64,000 nt of DNA. Origin: UBA5336 sp038526245 (lineage in GTDB: Bacteria; Pseudomonadota; Alphaproteobacteria; Caulobacterales; Hyphomonadaceae). The DNA is taken from NCBI GenBank assembly GCA_038526245.1, contig JBCBGZ010000007.1:15294-79293 (forward strand). The letters run 5' to 3'. This document shows positions 8,053 through 16,931 of this stretch, in pieces. The position numbers and the translations under genes were made by a program. Each line of letters opens with the position of its first letter. Positions within the stretch are counted from its first letter, which is position 1. The notes below the pieces were generated by a model. That model saw only the letters and a list, made by a program, of their open reading frames with translations, searched no databases and was not told the origin of the DNA.

Positions 8053-10935
8053 GTGAACGGCTTTACCTTTAAATCACGCTTGCTCGCGTCGTCTGTCTTT
8101 GCAGGTGCAGCGTTCGGCATGGTCAGCATGCCAGCAGTGGCGCAAGAAACAGACGAAGAAGCAGTACAGGAAACGGTCACAGTTACCGGTTCGCGCATCC
8201 AGCGCCTCGACTTCGTTTCAAATAGCCCAATCTCGACCGTTGGCGCCGAGCAGTTTGAACTGACAGGTACTGTAAACACAGAGAGCCTTCTCAACACGCT
8301 GCCACAAACCATTCCTGGTTTCGACCGAACGTCCAACAACCCGGGTAACGGTACAGCAACCGTTGACCTTCGTGGTCTCGGCTCGAACCGTACGCTGGTT
8401 CTCGTTGACGGCCGTCGGATGGTTCCTACGACCCAGGGGGGCGTTGTCGACATCAACAACATCCCGGCGGCGCTGATTGAACGCGTCGAAGTAGTGACAG
8501 GCGGTGCATCGGCCGTCTATGGCTCCGATGCTGTGTCAGGCGTTGTAAACTTCATCCTCAAAGACGATTTTGAGGGCGTCGAAGCGTCAGCCGGCTATGA
8601 AGTGACTCAGGAAGGCGATGCAGCGATTTGGTCTGCTGCACTGACCCTCGGCGGCAACTTCGCAGACGACCGTGGTAATGCTGTGCTGAGCCTTGGCTAC
8701 ACCAATCGCGAAGAACTCTTCCAGGGCGATCGCGATTTTGCTTCGGTCGACAATGATGAAGACGGCATGGGTGGTTTTGTCGCCGGCGGCTCATCTGGTA
8801 TTCCAGAAGGCCGTTTGACGGGCCCGTTTGATTTTCCCGATGGAACAAGCGGTGCTGCCTTCTTCAATCCGGATGGAACAATCCGGCGTTTCACAGGCGA
8901 CGATCTGTTTAACTTTAACCCGACCAATTACCTCCAATTGCCGCAGGAGCGCTTCCAGCTGACTGGCCTCGCTGATTTCGCGATCAACGATACGACCGAA
9001 GTCTACGCCAGCGCTATTTTTGCTAACAACGAGGTGCCTCAGCAGCTTGCGCCAACGCCTATTTTTGAGCCGCGTTCGGGCACGATTGACTTCACGCTCG
9101 ATGGTAATCCCTTTATCGCCCCTTCTGCTCAGCAGATCATATCTGATGCGATTGGTAACGGTGTTGATACTGACGGCGACGGCATCGACGATTTGGCGAC
9201 AGAAGGTGCCTTTGGTATCCGTCGCCGTCTATTGGAGGTCGGCGCACGTCGCTCTGAAGACGAATTCAATGCTTTTCAATTCGCTTTTGGTGTTCGTGGC
9301 GACCTCGTCGGGAGCTGGAACTACGACATCTATTTCCAAGAAGGCAGAGTCAAAAATACTCTTAGCCAGCTCGGTAACATCAACGTCGATCGTTTTGTTC
9401 AGGCCCTTAACTTGGCAACTGACGCGAATGGTGACGTGATCCTCGACGCTGCTGGGAATCCGACGTGCTCTGACACGACTGGCGGATGTGCTCCAATCAA
9501 CATCTTTGGCCTCGGAAACATCTCTCCGGAAGCTGCTGACTTCATTAGTACGCGGGTCGTTGCTGACACCGACTATGAAGTAACTAACCTTGTGGCGAAC
9601 ATTTCCGGCGATACTTCTGGTCTGTTTGAACTTCCAGGCGGACCAATCGGCCTCGCATTCGGTGCTGAGTATCGCGAGGAGTTTAGCGACTTCCGTCCTT
9701 CTCAGGACCTTGCCACAGGAACGATCTCTGGCTTCAACGCCGCTCCACCTGTGCAGGGCAGCTTTGACGTCTACGGTATTTATGGTGAGGCGTATCTGCC
9801 AATCCTGAGCGACGTTCAGTTTGCCGATATTCTTGCCCTAGAGCTTGCTTACCGGACTGAAGACTACACAACGGCTGGAACTGTTGAGTCGTACAAGATC
9901 GCTGGTGAATGGGCGCCCGTCGAACAGCTTCGCTTCCGGGCTTCCTACAACACCGCGGTTCGTGCGCCCTCAATTTTTGAGTTGTTTGCACCTCAAGGAG
10001 AAGGCTTCCCAGGGTCCTCTGACCCCTGTGCGAGCGACTTTACCGGTGATGCCGCTCTGCGCGCGCTGTGTGAAGCGACAGGGGTGCCATCGGCTGCAGT
10101 AGGATCGACAGGCATTGACTTGCCGTCGGGCCAAGTCCGTCAGCTTTCAGGTGGTAACCCTGACCTGCAAGCTGAAGAGGCTGAAACGCTTACCGTTGGT
10201 TTCGTTGCGAGCCCCGAATTCGTGCCGGGTCTGACATTCTCGGTCGATTACTTCGATATTGAAATCACCGACGTAATCAGTGCTTTCGGTGGTGGCGCGA
10301 ACAACGTGATCAACACCTGCTACGGTGTTGGCGATGCGGAAGCTGCAGGTGTTGGCTCGCCGTTCTGTAACGCAATCACACGTGGTCAAAGCGGCTTGAT
10401 TACAGAAGTGTCTGTGACCTCACAAAACGTTGCTTCTCTAGATGTATCAGGCGTTGATATTCTCGCTGATTATGATTTCGATATCGGCGAATACGGGATG
10501 ATCAACATCGGGTACAACGCTACCTTCACCGACGAAAACACACTTCTTCCGTTCGAGGGCGGTGTGCCGATCACATGTGCCGGCGAATTCGGTGATGACT
10601 GTGACGATCCGATCCCAGAATACAAGCACCGTGTGACAACACGCTGGTCAAACGGACCATTCACGGCTCAATTGCTCTGGCGTTACATTGGCAGTACCCA
10701 AGACGATGACGAGGGTACCGTGTTTGCTGTCGAAGAAATCGATGGGTTCAACTACTTCGACTTGTCGGGTTCTTACCGGGTGAACGATACGCTTACGCTA
10801 ACCGGTGGTATCGATAACCTGCTTGACGAAGAGCCAGCAATCCTTGGTGAAAACCAGGAGCAGGCCAACACCTACCCGGCGACCTATGACGTGTTTGGAC
10901 GTACGTTCTTCGTGCGCGCGACGGCACGCTTCTAG
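8053..10935 (+). CDS. TonB-dependent outer-membrane receptor
   Basis: The 960-residue product has a signal peptide ending PAVA-QE. The plug domain begins near ETVTVTGSRIQRLDF and contains VDLRGLGSNRTLVLVDGRR and VEVVTGGASAVYGSDAVSGVVNF, both quoted as key family signatures. A 22-strand barrel follows and ends with the aromatic FVRATARF, the usual outer-membrane insertion signal. Such receptors import large substrates using TonB energy; in this lineage many take up peptides, glycans or siderophores. The start is GTG at 8053 with GGAGG about 8 bases upstream. Base composition is a little lower in GC than its neighbours. Its strong terminator shows a single-gene unit. The peptide ABC genes just upstream may hint at peptide uptake, which is inference. 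Confidence 0.95.
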   Translation: MNGFTFKSRLLASSVFAGAAFGMVSMPAVAQETDEEAVQETVTVTGSRIQRLDFVSNSPISTVGAEQFELTGTVNTESLLNTLPQTIPGFDRTSNNPGNGTATVDLRGLGSNRTLVLVDGRRMVPTTQGGVVDINNIPAALIERVEVVTGGASAVYGSDAVSGVVNFILKDDFEGVEASAGYEVTQEGDAAIWSAALTLGGNFADDRGNAVLSLGYTNREELFQGDRDFASVDNDEDGMGGFVAGGSSGIPEGRLTGPFDFPDGTSGAAFFNPDGTIRRFTGDDLFNFNPTNYLQLPQERFQLTGLADFAINDTTEVYASAIFANNEVPQQLAPTPIFEPRSGTIDFTLDGNPFIAPSAQQIISDAIGNGVDTDGDGIDDLATEGAFGIRRRLLEVGARRSEDEFNAFQFAFGVRGDLVGSWNYDIYFQEGRVKNTLSQLGNINVDRFVQALNLATDANGDVILDAAGNPTCSDTTGGCAPINIFGLGNISPEAADFISTRVVADTDYEVTNLVANISGDTSGLFELPGGPIGLAFGAEYREEFSDFRPSQDLATGTISGFNAAPPVQGSFDVYGIYGEAYLPILSDVQFADILALELAYRTEDYTTAGTVESYKIAGEWAPVEQLRFRASYNTAVRAPSIFELFAPQGEGFPGSSDPCASDFTGDAALRALCEATGVPSAAVGSTGIDLPSGQVRQLSGGNPDLQAEEAETLTVGFVASPEFVPGLTFSVDYFDIEITDVISAFGGGANNVINTCYGVGDAEAAGVGSPFCNAITRGQSGLITEVSVTSQNVASLDVSGVDILADYDFDIGEYGMINIGYNATFTDENTLLPFEGGVPITCAGEFGDDCDDPIPEYKHRVTTRWSNGPFTAQLLWRYIGSTQDDDEGTVFAVEEIDGFNYFDLSGSYRVNDTLTLTGGIDNLLDEEPAILGENQEQANTYPATYDVFGRTFFVRATARF

Positions 10936-10960
10936 TCGGCTGACTGGATTTGAAACTGGA

Positions 10961-10987
10961 AACGGCGGGCCTCGGCCCGCCGTTTTT
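10961..10987 (+). terminator. Rho-independent terminator after the TonB receptor gene
   Basis: A perfect 10-bp stem (AACGGCGGGC at 10961-10970 with GCCCGCCGTT at 10975-10984) encloses a CTCG tetraloop, and a run of T closes it (10983-10987). It lies 25 bases after the stop. Confidence 0.92.
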
Positions 10988-11071
10988 GTTTGTCGATTTG
11001 TGCGAAAACTGAACTGGACGTTCTTGCGCGCTGTATCTGGCCTGAGGCCTGTGTCCGGGACGAGCGCAGGT

Positions 11072-11959
11072 CTAGTCCGCCCACCACCGCGCATAGAGGG
11101 CTGTCGGCAATAGCCGGTCGGAGCCTTGTTGCGGGATGGCCATTTCGCCCGCTTCCATTTCGCCGCCAAGGCCTTCCAAACGATCAGCAAGGGTTTGCGC
11201 CAGGGCCAGGTAAGACAGGCGCACTGCATAGGCCGTCGCGATGACGAACAGGGGTTGATCGGACAAGAGCGTGCGCACTCCGTCCAGCAAGGCGGGAAGA
11301 CTCTCTTCGAACCGCCAGGTTTCATTTTTGGGACCGCGCCCAAACTTCGGCGGATCCAGAACAATGCCATCATATGTGTTACCGCGCCGGATCTCGCGCG
11401 CCACGAACTTCATTGCATCGTCGGCAATCCACCGGATCGATCGCTCTTCAAGGCCAGACAGGGTCTGGTTCTCCTTGCCATATCCATTCGATTTCGGGCT
11501 TGCGTCCAGGTGAACCACGTCCGCGCCTGCGGCCGCGCAGGCAAGCGACATCATTCCCGTATAGCCGAACAGATTGAGCACCCGCACGGGCTGGCCCGCC
11601 GCGCGAATTCGGTCCCGGGCAAAGCGCCAGTGCACCGAATGCTCTTGAAAGACGCCCAGGTGGCGGAATGGCGTCCGCCGCACCTGAAATGTCAGATCGT
11701 CCCACGCCATTGTCCATGTGTCTGGCGCGGATGCGGACGCGACACGCCAGGCGCCGCGGTCATCGTCGCTCGCCTTCGCGTCAAACAGAGCATCCGCCTG
11801 CCAGCTGTCGGGCGGGGATGAAGGTGTCCAGAACGCCTGCGGATCGGGCCGCGAGACCGTCTGGTTGCCGAACCGCTCCAGCTTCCGGCCCGCTCCGGAG
11901 TCCAGAAGAGCATAATCGCGCCAGTCATCGGCCACCAGAAGCCGCGTCTGCATTTTCAT
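11072..11959 (-). CDS. Class I SAM-dependent methyltransferase, RlmI/RlmK-like
   Basis: The 295-residue product has the SAM-binding region FGYTGMMSLACAAAGADVVHLD (key parts FGYTGMM and VVHLD) and the catalytic DPPKFGRG motif typical of the RlmI-type 23S rRNA cytosine-5 methyltransferase group. It lacks the N-terminal PUA domain of full-length RlmI, and the region before residue 100 is only weakly similar, so the RNA target is uncertain. Its ATG overlaps the stop of the TrmH-family gene (ATGA junction), which supports a two-gene RNA-modification operon. Confidence 0.85.
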   Translation of the reverse strand: MKMQTRLLVADDWRDYALLDSGAGRKLERFGNQTVSRPDPQAFWTPSSPPDSWQADALFDAKASDDDRGAWRVASASAPDTWTMAWDDLTFQVRRTPFRHLGVFQEHSVHWRFARDRIRAAGQPVRVLNLFGYTGMMSLACAAAGADVVHLDASPKSNGYGKENQTLSGLEERSIRWIADDAMKFVAREIRRGNTYDGIVLDPPKFGRGPKNETWRFEESLPALLDGVRTLLSDQPLFVIATAYAVRLSYLALAQTLADRLEGLGGEMEAGEMAIPQQGSDRLLPTALYARWWAD

Positions 11960-12786
11960 CCTGCCGCGCCCTCATAGTCCGCCTGGCGCCAGGCCTCATA
12001 GGTCAGAATGGCCGTTGCCTGGGCCAGATTCAGGCTGTCCGCACCGCCGCGCATGGGTATCCGGGCCAGTATATCGCACTGTTGTTCAACGTCTCCGGGC
12101 AGGCCCGATTGCTCATTTCCCATGAGGATCACCACACGCCCGCCAAGGGGCGCTTCATCGTGGCGTACGGTTCCGTTCATGCTGGCGGCGACCATGGTCA
12201 GGGCATTGTCAGACCGCCATGACGAAACTGCCCCGAAGTCTGATTGCGCCAGACGGATATCAAACACCGAGCCCATGGAAGCGCGCACGGCCTCAAGGCT
12301 GAACGGATCACAGCAAGTCTCGACCAGGACGATGCCTGAGACGCCGGCACAGTCAGCTGTGCGGATGATGGTGCCGAGATTGCCGGGATCACGCACCTGG
12401 TAGAGTGCGATCCAGATGCCGCTTCCGGAATGCGTAATGGTATCGAGATCGCTGAGCTGCTGGGCAAATGCGCCAACGACGGCGTTTGGATTGTCCTTTC
12501 GGGCAATTTTTGACATCACCCGTTCGGGTGCGGAGAAGACGTATGCGCCAGCGTTTCGGGCCGCAGTCACCAGTTCCGCCACGTGTGGGCGGTCCAGGGT
12601 GTCATCGGCCACGGCGAGTGTATCCAGCCGCCACCCTCGCTCCAGACCCTGTTGTACGAGGCGGGGCCCTTCGGCGAGAAAAAGGCCCGTTTCGGCGCGA
12701 TTTTTCTTGCGTTCAAGCCCTCGCAACGCTTTCACCCGCGCATTTGCGGGGCTGGTGATTTGCTCGATCGCAACAGAAGTTACCAA
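11956..12786 (-). CDS. TrmH/SpoU-family RNA 2'-O-methyltransferase
   Basis: The product has about 276 residues. An N-terminal substrate-binding part (ITSPANARVKALRGLERKK, then FLAEGPRLV) precedes the knotted SpoU domain with its three motifs: DPGNLGTIIRTADCAG, ILMGNEQSGLP and SLNLAQATAI. It should methylate a ribose in rRNA or tRNA. The reading frame is open back to 12984, but the family N terminus and an AAGGGAG ribosome site about 10 bases upstream point to a TTG start at 12786. It is followed by, and overlaps, the RlmI-like gene. It is divergent from the OmpA gene 86 bases away. Confidence 0.85.
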   Translation of the reverse strand: MVTSVAIEQITSPANARVKALRGLERKKNRAETGLFLAEGPRLVQQGLERGWRLDTLAVADDTLDRPHVAELVTAARNAGAYVFSAPERVMSKIARKDNPNAVVGAFAQQLSDLDTITHSGSGIWIALYQVRDPGNLGTIIRTADCAGVSGIVLVETCCDPFSLEAVRASMGSVFDIRLAQSDFGAVSSWRSDNALTMVAASMNGTVRHDEAPLGGRVVILMGNEQSGLPGDVEQQCDILARIPMRGGADSLNLAQATAILTYEAWRQADYEGAAG

Positions 12787-12872
12787 AGTGTATGCACTCC
12801 CTTGAAGCGCCTGCCTGATTAGGGCATGCGTTTCGCTCTGACTGGCGCGTAGCAGGAAAGCGAGGGCCCCAG

Positions 12873-14327
12873 ATGAGGCTGTTTGATACATTGCTCGCCA
12901 TCCTGGGGGCGCTCGGGCTTCTGGCCCTTGGCGCATGGTCATATCTGGACTTCCCCGAGCGCGCAAAGGCCTATGAGACCACACTAGGCGAGGCTGTCAC
13001 TCAAAGGCTTGAAAGCCAGGGCATTGATTGGGTCACGGTCGAAATGGATGGCCAGACGGCGCGTTTGTCCGGTGCATCCGGCGGCGAAGAGAATGAGGCC
13101 CGCGCCATTGCAACGGCTTTGTCGACATTGGGGGAAGGCGGTCCTGTGTTTGGCGCTGTCACATCGGTGGAAACCGACTTCGATGCGGTGGAAACGGTAT
13201 CTCCCTTTACATGGCGCGCAACGCGAAATGCCGGGGGCGAAGTGATCCTGGATGGTTACGTGCCCGGTGAAGTGGCGCAAGCCGCGCTTGTCGCGGCCGC
13301 GGAAACGGCGGGTGCAAGCTCAGTAGAGGACCGTGCAAGGATCGCTCGTGGCGCGCCTGATGGCGCCTGGACAGAAGCGGCCACCGTTGCCGTGGCCAGT
13401 GTGGCTGAGCTCGACGCCGGCAGTGCCGTTCTGGAGGATACAGAGCTGCGTGTTTCCGGGATCGCCATGGACAACACCCGCCGGGCGCGCCTTTCGGCGG
13501 AAGTGGCAAACGTGCCCGCGCCGTTCATCGGGAAGCCGGACATTCGCGGACCGAGCAAATGGTCGGCGCGCCATGCCGATGGCGCATTGGTGCTCGAAGG
13601 TGAGGTGGCCTCGGAATCCGAGCGCCAGGAGGTCTTCGACATCGCCGAGACCCATTTCTCAGGCACTGTGGTCGACGAAATGCGCGTTGCGGGCGAGACC
13701 TATGCGGGGTGGCTGGATGGTGTGCGCCTTGGCTTGCCACAGTTTGCGAAATTCACGTCTGGTTTCATGGGGTTTGATCCGGAGGGCGTCGGTTTCGTCT
13801 TTGCGGGCGAAGCGCCCGGTAGTGTGTTGAGCTTCCTTCGGGAAGATCTCGCCAGCCTGGGTGGTGCGTATGCAGTGGAAATCGATACGCGCGAGGTCGC
13901 CGTGACGCTTGATGAAGTGGCCGGGATAGACTTTGACATTGACCCCCGCGGCGCCTGTGAGGCGGCATTTGCCAGCGTGCTGGAAACCAATGACGTCGTG
14001 TTCGAGTCCGGAGAGGCGGAGATTTCGCGGGCAAGCGGCGAGACTCTGGATAAACTCATGGCGGTCTCGGGCCAATGCGCGCCCAACCTGGTATTCGAAT
14101 TGGGCGGACACACTGACTCTATCGGCGAGCGCGCCTTTAACGTCTATCTCAGCGAGATCCGCGCCCAGGCCGTTGCCGACTATATGGTGGCCCGTGGGTT
14201 CGACGCTGACCGGCTAACGGCCGTTGGATACGGCCCTGATCAGCCCAAATCAGACAATGCCACGCCAGAAGGGCGGCTGGCCAATCGGCGGATAGAAATC
14301 AAAGTGCTGGAGCAAAGCGAACAATGA
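12873..14327 (+). CDS. BON-like/OmpA C-terminal domain envelope protein
   Basis: The 484-residue product has an N-terminal membrane anchor (about residues 4-25), then a series of BON-like alpha/beta repeats up to about residue 330. It ends in an OmpA peptidoglycan-binding domain with GGHTDSIG, LSEIRAQAVADYM and GRLANRRIEIKV. The Asp of HTD and the Arg of SEIRA are the diaminopimelate-binding pair. It probably links the inner membrane to the cell wall. GAGGG precedes the ATG by 6 bases. The stop overlaps the next ATG (ATGA), so it is coupled to the coiled-coil protein gene. Confidence 0.85.
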   Translation: MRLFDTLLAILGALGLLALGAWSYLDFPERAKAYETTLGEAVTQRLESQGIDWVTVEMDGQTARLSGASGGEENEARAIATALSTLGEGGPVFGAVTSVETDFDAVETVSPFTWRATRNAGGEVILDGYVPGEVAQAALVAAAETAGASSVEDRARIARGAPDGAWTEAATVAVASVAELDAGSAVLEDTELRVSGIAMDNTRRARLSAEVANVPAPFIGKPDIRGPSKWSARHADGALVLEGEVASESERQEVFDIAETHFSGTVVDEMRVAGETYAGWLDGVRLGLPQFAKFTSGFMGFDPEGVGFVFAGEAPGSVLSFLREDLASLGGAYAVEIDTREVAVTLDEVAGIDFDIDPRGACEAAFASVLETNDVVFESGEAEISRASGETLDKLMAVSGQCAPNLVFELGGHTDSIGERAFNVYLSEIRAQAVADYMVARGFDADRLTAVGYGPDQPKSDNATPEGRLANRRIEIKVLEQSEQ

Positions 14328-15871
14328 CCTGGCTACTCACTCAGATGTGGGCCCTTTTGGGCGCCGCGGCTTTCATCGCATTGATCTTTGGCTGGGCTGT
14401 GCGCGGCGCACTGTTGCGTGGCCGCCTGCGGCGCTCTGAAGTGGAGGCTGGCCTCGCCCGCACCGAGTTGGAGCAGGCCCGGACGGAAATTGAGGGCCTC
14501 TACGCAGCGCAGCGGAAGCTCGGTGAAGGCGCAGGCGGCGTGGACCTTTCTGGTGACCTTGCCGAACGTGATCAGCGCATCACTGCTCTGGACGCCGAAG
14601 TGACCTCGCTGCGCGGCAAATTGGAAGAGGCCCAGGCCGCGATGGAAGCGGGGCAGGGACAGGGTGGAAACGAGGCAGCCTATGCTGCAGTCGTTGGGGC
14701 GGCGGGCGTCGCTGGAGGCGCTTTTGCCCAGGGACAATTGAGCGGCGCAGCCGAGGCCCAGCCTGACGCCCAGGCCGATGCTCTGCAGTCTGAAATCTCA
14801 GCTTTGCAGGAACAGGTTTCCTCGCTTCAGGCCGAATTGCAGGACGCCAAAACCCTTGCGGAAACCCAGGCAAACGAGATCGAAGCCCAGACCACGCAAT
14901 TGGAAGCGCACGTCGGTCAAGCTGTAGCCGAAGCTGCGGAAGCGACATCCTTTGATGCGACTGTGCCCGCTGCTGTGGCAGCGCCCGTCGCAGCCGCAGA
15001 TACGGTCGAAACCGACAAATTGCGTTGGCAGAATGATTATCTTCGCACGCGCCTGAAAGTGTTTGAGCAGAAGGCCGGCGTTCAGCTTTCCGGTGAACCG
15101 CCTGCCGGGCCAGAAGATGTGCCGGCAGAAGAGACCGCGCCGGACGCGGAAACCACGGCCATCGCGGCCGCAAGCGATGATCGCGAAACCCCGGATGAGG
15201 AACTGGCCCGTCTGCGCTGGCGTAACCGCTATCTGGAAGGGCGTCTTGCCTATCTCGAAGAGGAGCGAAGCCGGGATGGTGGGGACTTCGATTCCGCATC
15301 GGCTGCTGATTTGGGCGCGGTCCCGGCCTCCCCAGACCCAGACCCCGTGCAGGCAAGCGAGGGCATTGCGGCAGAACCCGCAGTTGCGGACGTGGTTGAG
15401 GCGGCAGCACCGCTTGAAGAACAACCGGTGGCAGACACCGTTTCAGACGGGGGTGCGGCGGCCGTGGCGGGCACGGCTGCAGGTCTCGCCAGCGAAGCTG
15501 TTAAGCCCTTTATACCTGCAGAAGTGCAGGACGCGGGAACGCAGGCTGAACCCGCATCCACGCACATGCCGCAAGTGGCTGGAGACCAGGTCGCTCCGGT
15601 GCCCGCCGTTGAGGACGTCAATCCAGAACGCCCTCTCGCAATCGAACGCCCCCAAGCGCCCGATGATCTCACTCAAATTGAAGGGATCGGTCCACGGATT
15701 CAGGATGTGCTCAATTCCATTGGGGTGTTCAGCTTCAGTCAGATTGCGGAGTGGAGTGCCGGCAACGAGGCTTGGGTTGACGACTATCTGAGCTTTTCCG
15801 GCCGTGTGCGCCGTGAGGACTGGGTGGACCAGGCCAAACAGCTTACGGCACCGAACTCGCCTACCGCCTAG
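14324..15871 (+). CDS. Membrane-anchored coiled-coil protein with C-terminal helix-hairpin-helix domain
   Basis: The 515-residue product has one transmembrane helix (about residues 9-30), then coiled coils rich in Glu, Ala and Gln (about 35-105 and 150-200). Two copies of a RWxNxYLxxRLxxxE segment (near 234 and 291) and long acidic Ala/Pro-rich linkers follow. It ends with a helix-hairpin-helix-like domain (LTQIEGIGPRIQDVLNSIGV). This C-terminal domain is shared with DUF4332-like and ribosomal-L21-fusion proteins and usually mediates DNA or protein contacts. Coupling to the OmpA/BON gene suggests a joint envelope structure. The function is unknown. Confidence 0.75.
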   Translation: MTWLLTQMWALLGAAAFIALIFGWAVRGALLRGRLRRSEVEAGLARTELEQARTEIEGLYAAQRKLGEGAGGVDLSGDLAERDQRITALDAEVTSLRGKLEEAQAAMEAGQGQGGNEAAYAAVVGAAGVAGGAFAQGQLSGAAEAQPDAQADALQSEISALQEQVSSLQAELQDAKTLAETQANEIEAQTTQLEAHVGQAVAEAAEATSFDATVPAAVAAPVAAADTVETDKLRWQNDYLRTRLKVFEQKAGVQLSGEPPAGPEDVPAEETAPDAETTAIAAASDDRETPDEELARLRWRNRYLEGRLAYLEEERSRDGGDFDSASAADLGAVPASPDPDPVQASEGIAAEPAVADVVEAAAPLEEQPVADTVSDGGAAAVAGTAAGLASEAVKPFIPAEVQDAGTQAEPASTHMPQVAGDQVAPVPAVEDVNPERPLAIERPQAPDDLTQIEGIGPRIQDVLNSIGVFSFSQIAEWSAGNEAWVDDYLSFSGRVRREDWVDQAKQLTAPNSPTA

Positions 15872-16012
15872 GGCGCAAGCAGCCAGCGATTGGGCATTCA
15901 CGCCCGGTTCAAGCCATACCTGCCATTGAGGTTGCAGTGACATCACTGTGACCCCCTTTCGTAAACCCGATCAAAGGGTTAACTTGGGATGTGAGCGACA
16001 GGAGTGCTGGCG

Positions 16013-16849
16013 ATGACCGACACATTCAAATTTGATGGTGAACTCCTCCGGGACGCACCCAAGATCAATCTTTCCCGGCGCGGGATTATCTGCGGTCTGG
16101 CTGCAGGCACCGTGTTCCCCATCGTGTCCAGTTGCACAACAAACCCCTATACGGGCGAGCAAGAACTGAACTTCTTTTCTGACGCTCAGATTGGCCAGAT
16201 GGCTGCTACGGCCTGGAGCGATATGAAGGCGCAGACGCCGCAAACGTCCAATCCGGAGCTGCGCAATGCGGTCATGCGGACCTGGTCACGGGTTGAACGC
16301 GTCACACCGAAGGCCGGTGAGCAGTGGGATGTGGCGGTGTTTGACACGGATGACGTAAACGCCTTTGTCATGCCGGGGAACCGGGTCGGCGTGTATCGCG
16401 GTATGGTGGAACTCTCCGAAAACGAAGACCAACTCAGCGCCGTTCTCGGCCATGAAGTTGGCCATGCCGTCTACAATCACGCAGGCCGGCGTATGAGCCG
16501 TGCCGTGCTCGCCCAGGCCGCGCTGGTCGCAGGGCAGGTGGCCGTGACCCAGTCTGAAGAGCTCAGCCAGTATGGCGGCTTGATCACGGCGCTCGGCGGC
16601 GCGGCAGTTCAGTTTGGCGTGGTATTGCCCTATTCGCGCGAGAGCGAGTTGGAAGCGGACAAGGCTGGCGTGGATTACATGCACTCAGCAGGATACGACG
16701 TCACACAGTCCGTACGCTTGTGGCAGGTGATGGATGCGAAGTCTTCAGGCCAACGCCCTCCAGAATTCATGTCGACGCACCCAGACCCTTCCCGTCGCGC
16801 CGATGAGCTTGCCCGCTACATCAACGCGAAGGGATATGCGCTGACCTAG
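16013..16849 (+). CDS. M48-family metallopeptidase lipoprotein
   Basis: The 278-residue zinc protease has the HEVGH active site (residues 147-151) and a downstream SELEADKAGVDYM segment supplying the third ligand. It resembles the Oma1/LoiP/BepA group, which degrades or refolds envelope proteins. The N terminus is unusual: about 20 hydrophilic residues precede SRRGIICGLAAG and a VSSC lipobox (C41), a layout fitting a Tat-exported lipoprotein. ATG at 16013 follows AGGAG by 8 bases and is preferred over an in-frame GTG at 16004. A strong terminator follows. Confidence 0.88.
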   Translation: MTDTFKFDGELLRDAPKINLSRRGIICGLAAGTVFPIVSSCTTNPYTGEQELNFFSDAQIGQMAATAWSDMKAQTPQTSNPELRNAVMRTWSRVERVTPKAGEQWDVAVFDTDDVNAFVMPGNRVGVYRGMVELSENEDQLSAVLGHEVGHAVYNHAGRRMSRAVLAQAALVAGQVAVTQSEELSQYGGLITALGGAAVQFGVVLPYSRESELEADKAGVDYMHSAGYDVTQSVRLWQVMDAKSSGQRPPEFMSTHPDPSRRADELARYINAKGYALT

Positions 16850-16882
16850 GGGGCGGATCGTCCTGTATTCGAATTGAAAGAG

Positions 16883-16912
16883 GCGCGGTCGGCTATACGA
16901 CCGCGCTTTTTT
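16883..16912 (+). terminator. Rho-independent terminator after the M48 protease gene
   Basis: A perfect 9-bp stem (GCGCGGTCG at 16883-16891 with CGACCGCGC at 16898-16906) has loop GCTATA and six T residues. It could also serve the convergent oxidoreductase gene weakly, since the other side reads CTCTTTC. Confidence 0.9.
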
Positions 16913-16931
16913 ACTGCCCACAAGCGAGAGC

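Noticed and set aside
12787..12984. Longer N terminus of the TrmH-family gene starting at 12984
   Set aside because: The additional residues have no family similarity, would overlap the divergent OmpA gene start, and the TTG at 12786 has a good Shine-Dalgarno.
14580..15410. Long antisense frame opposite the coiled-coil protein gene
   Set aside because: It consists mainly of Pro, Arg and Gln repeats caused by the Ala/Glu-rich codons of the real gene; no start with a ribosome site.
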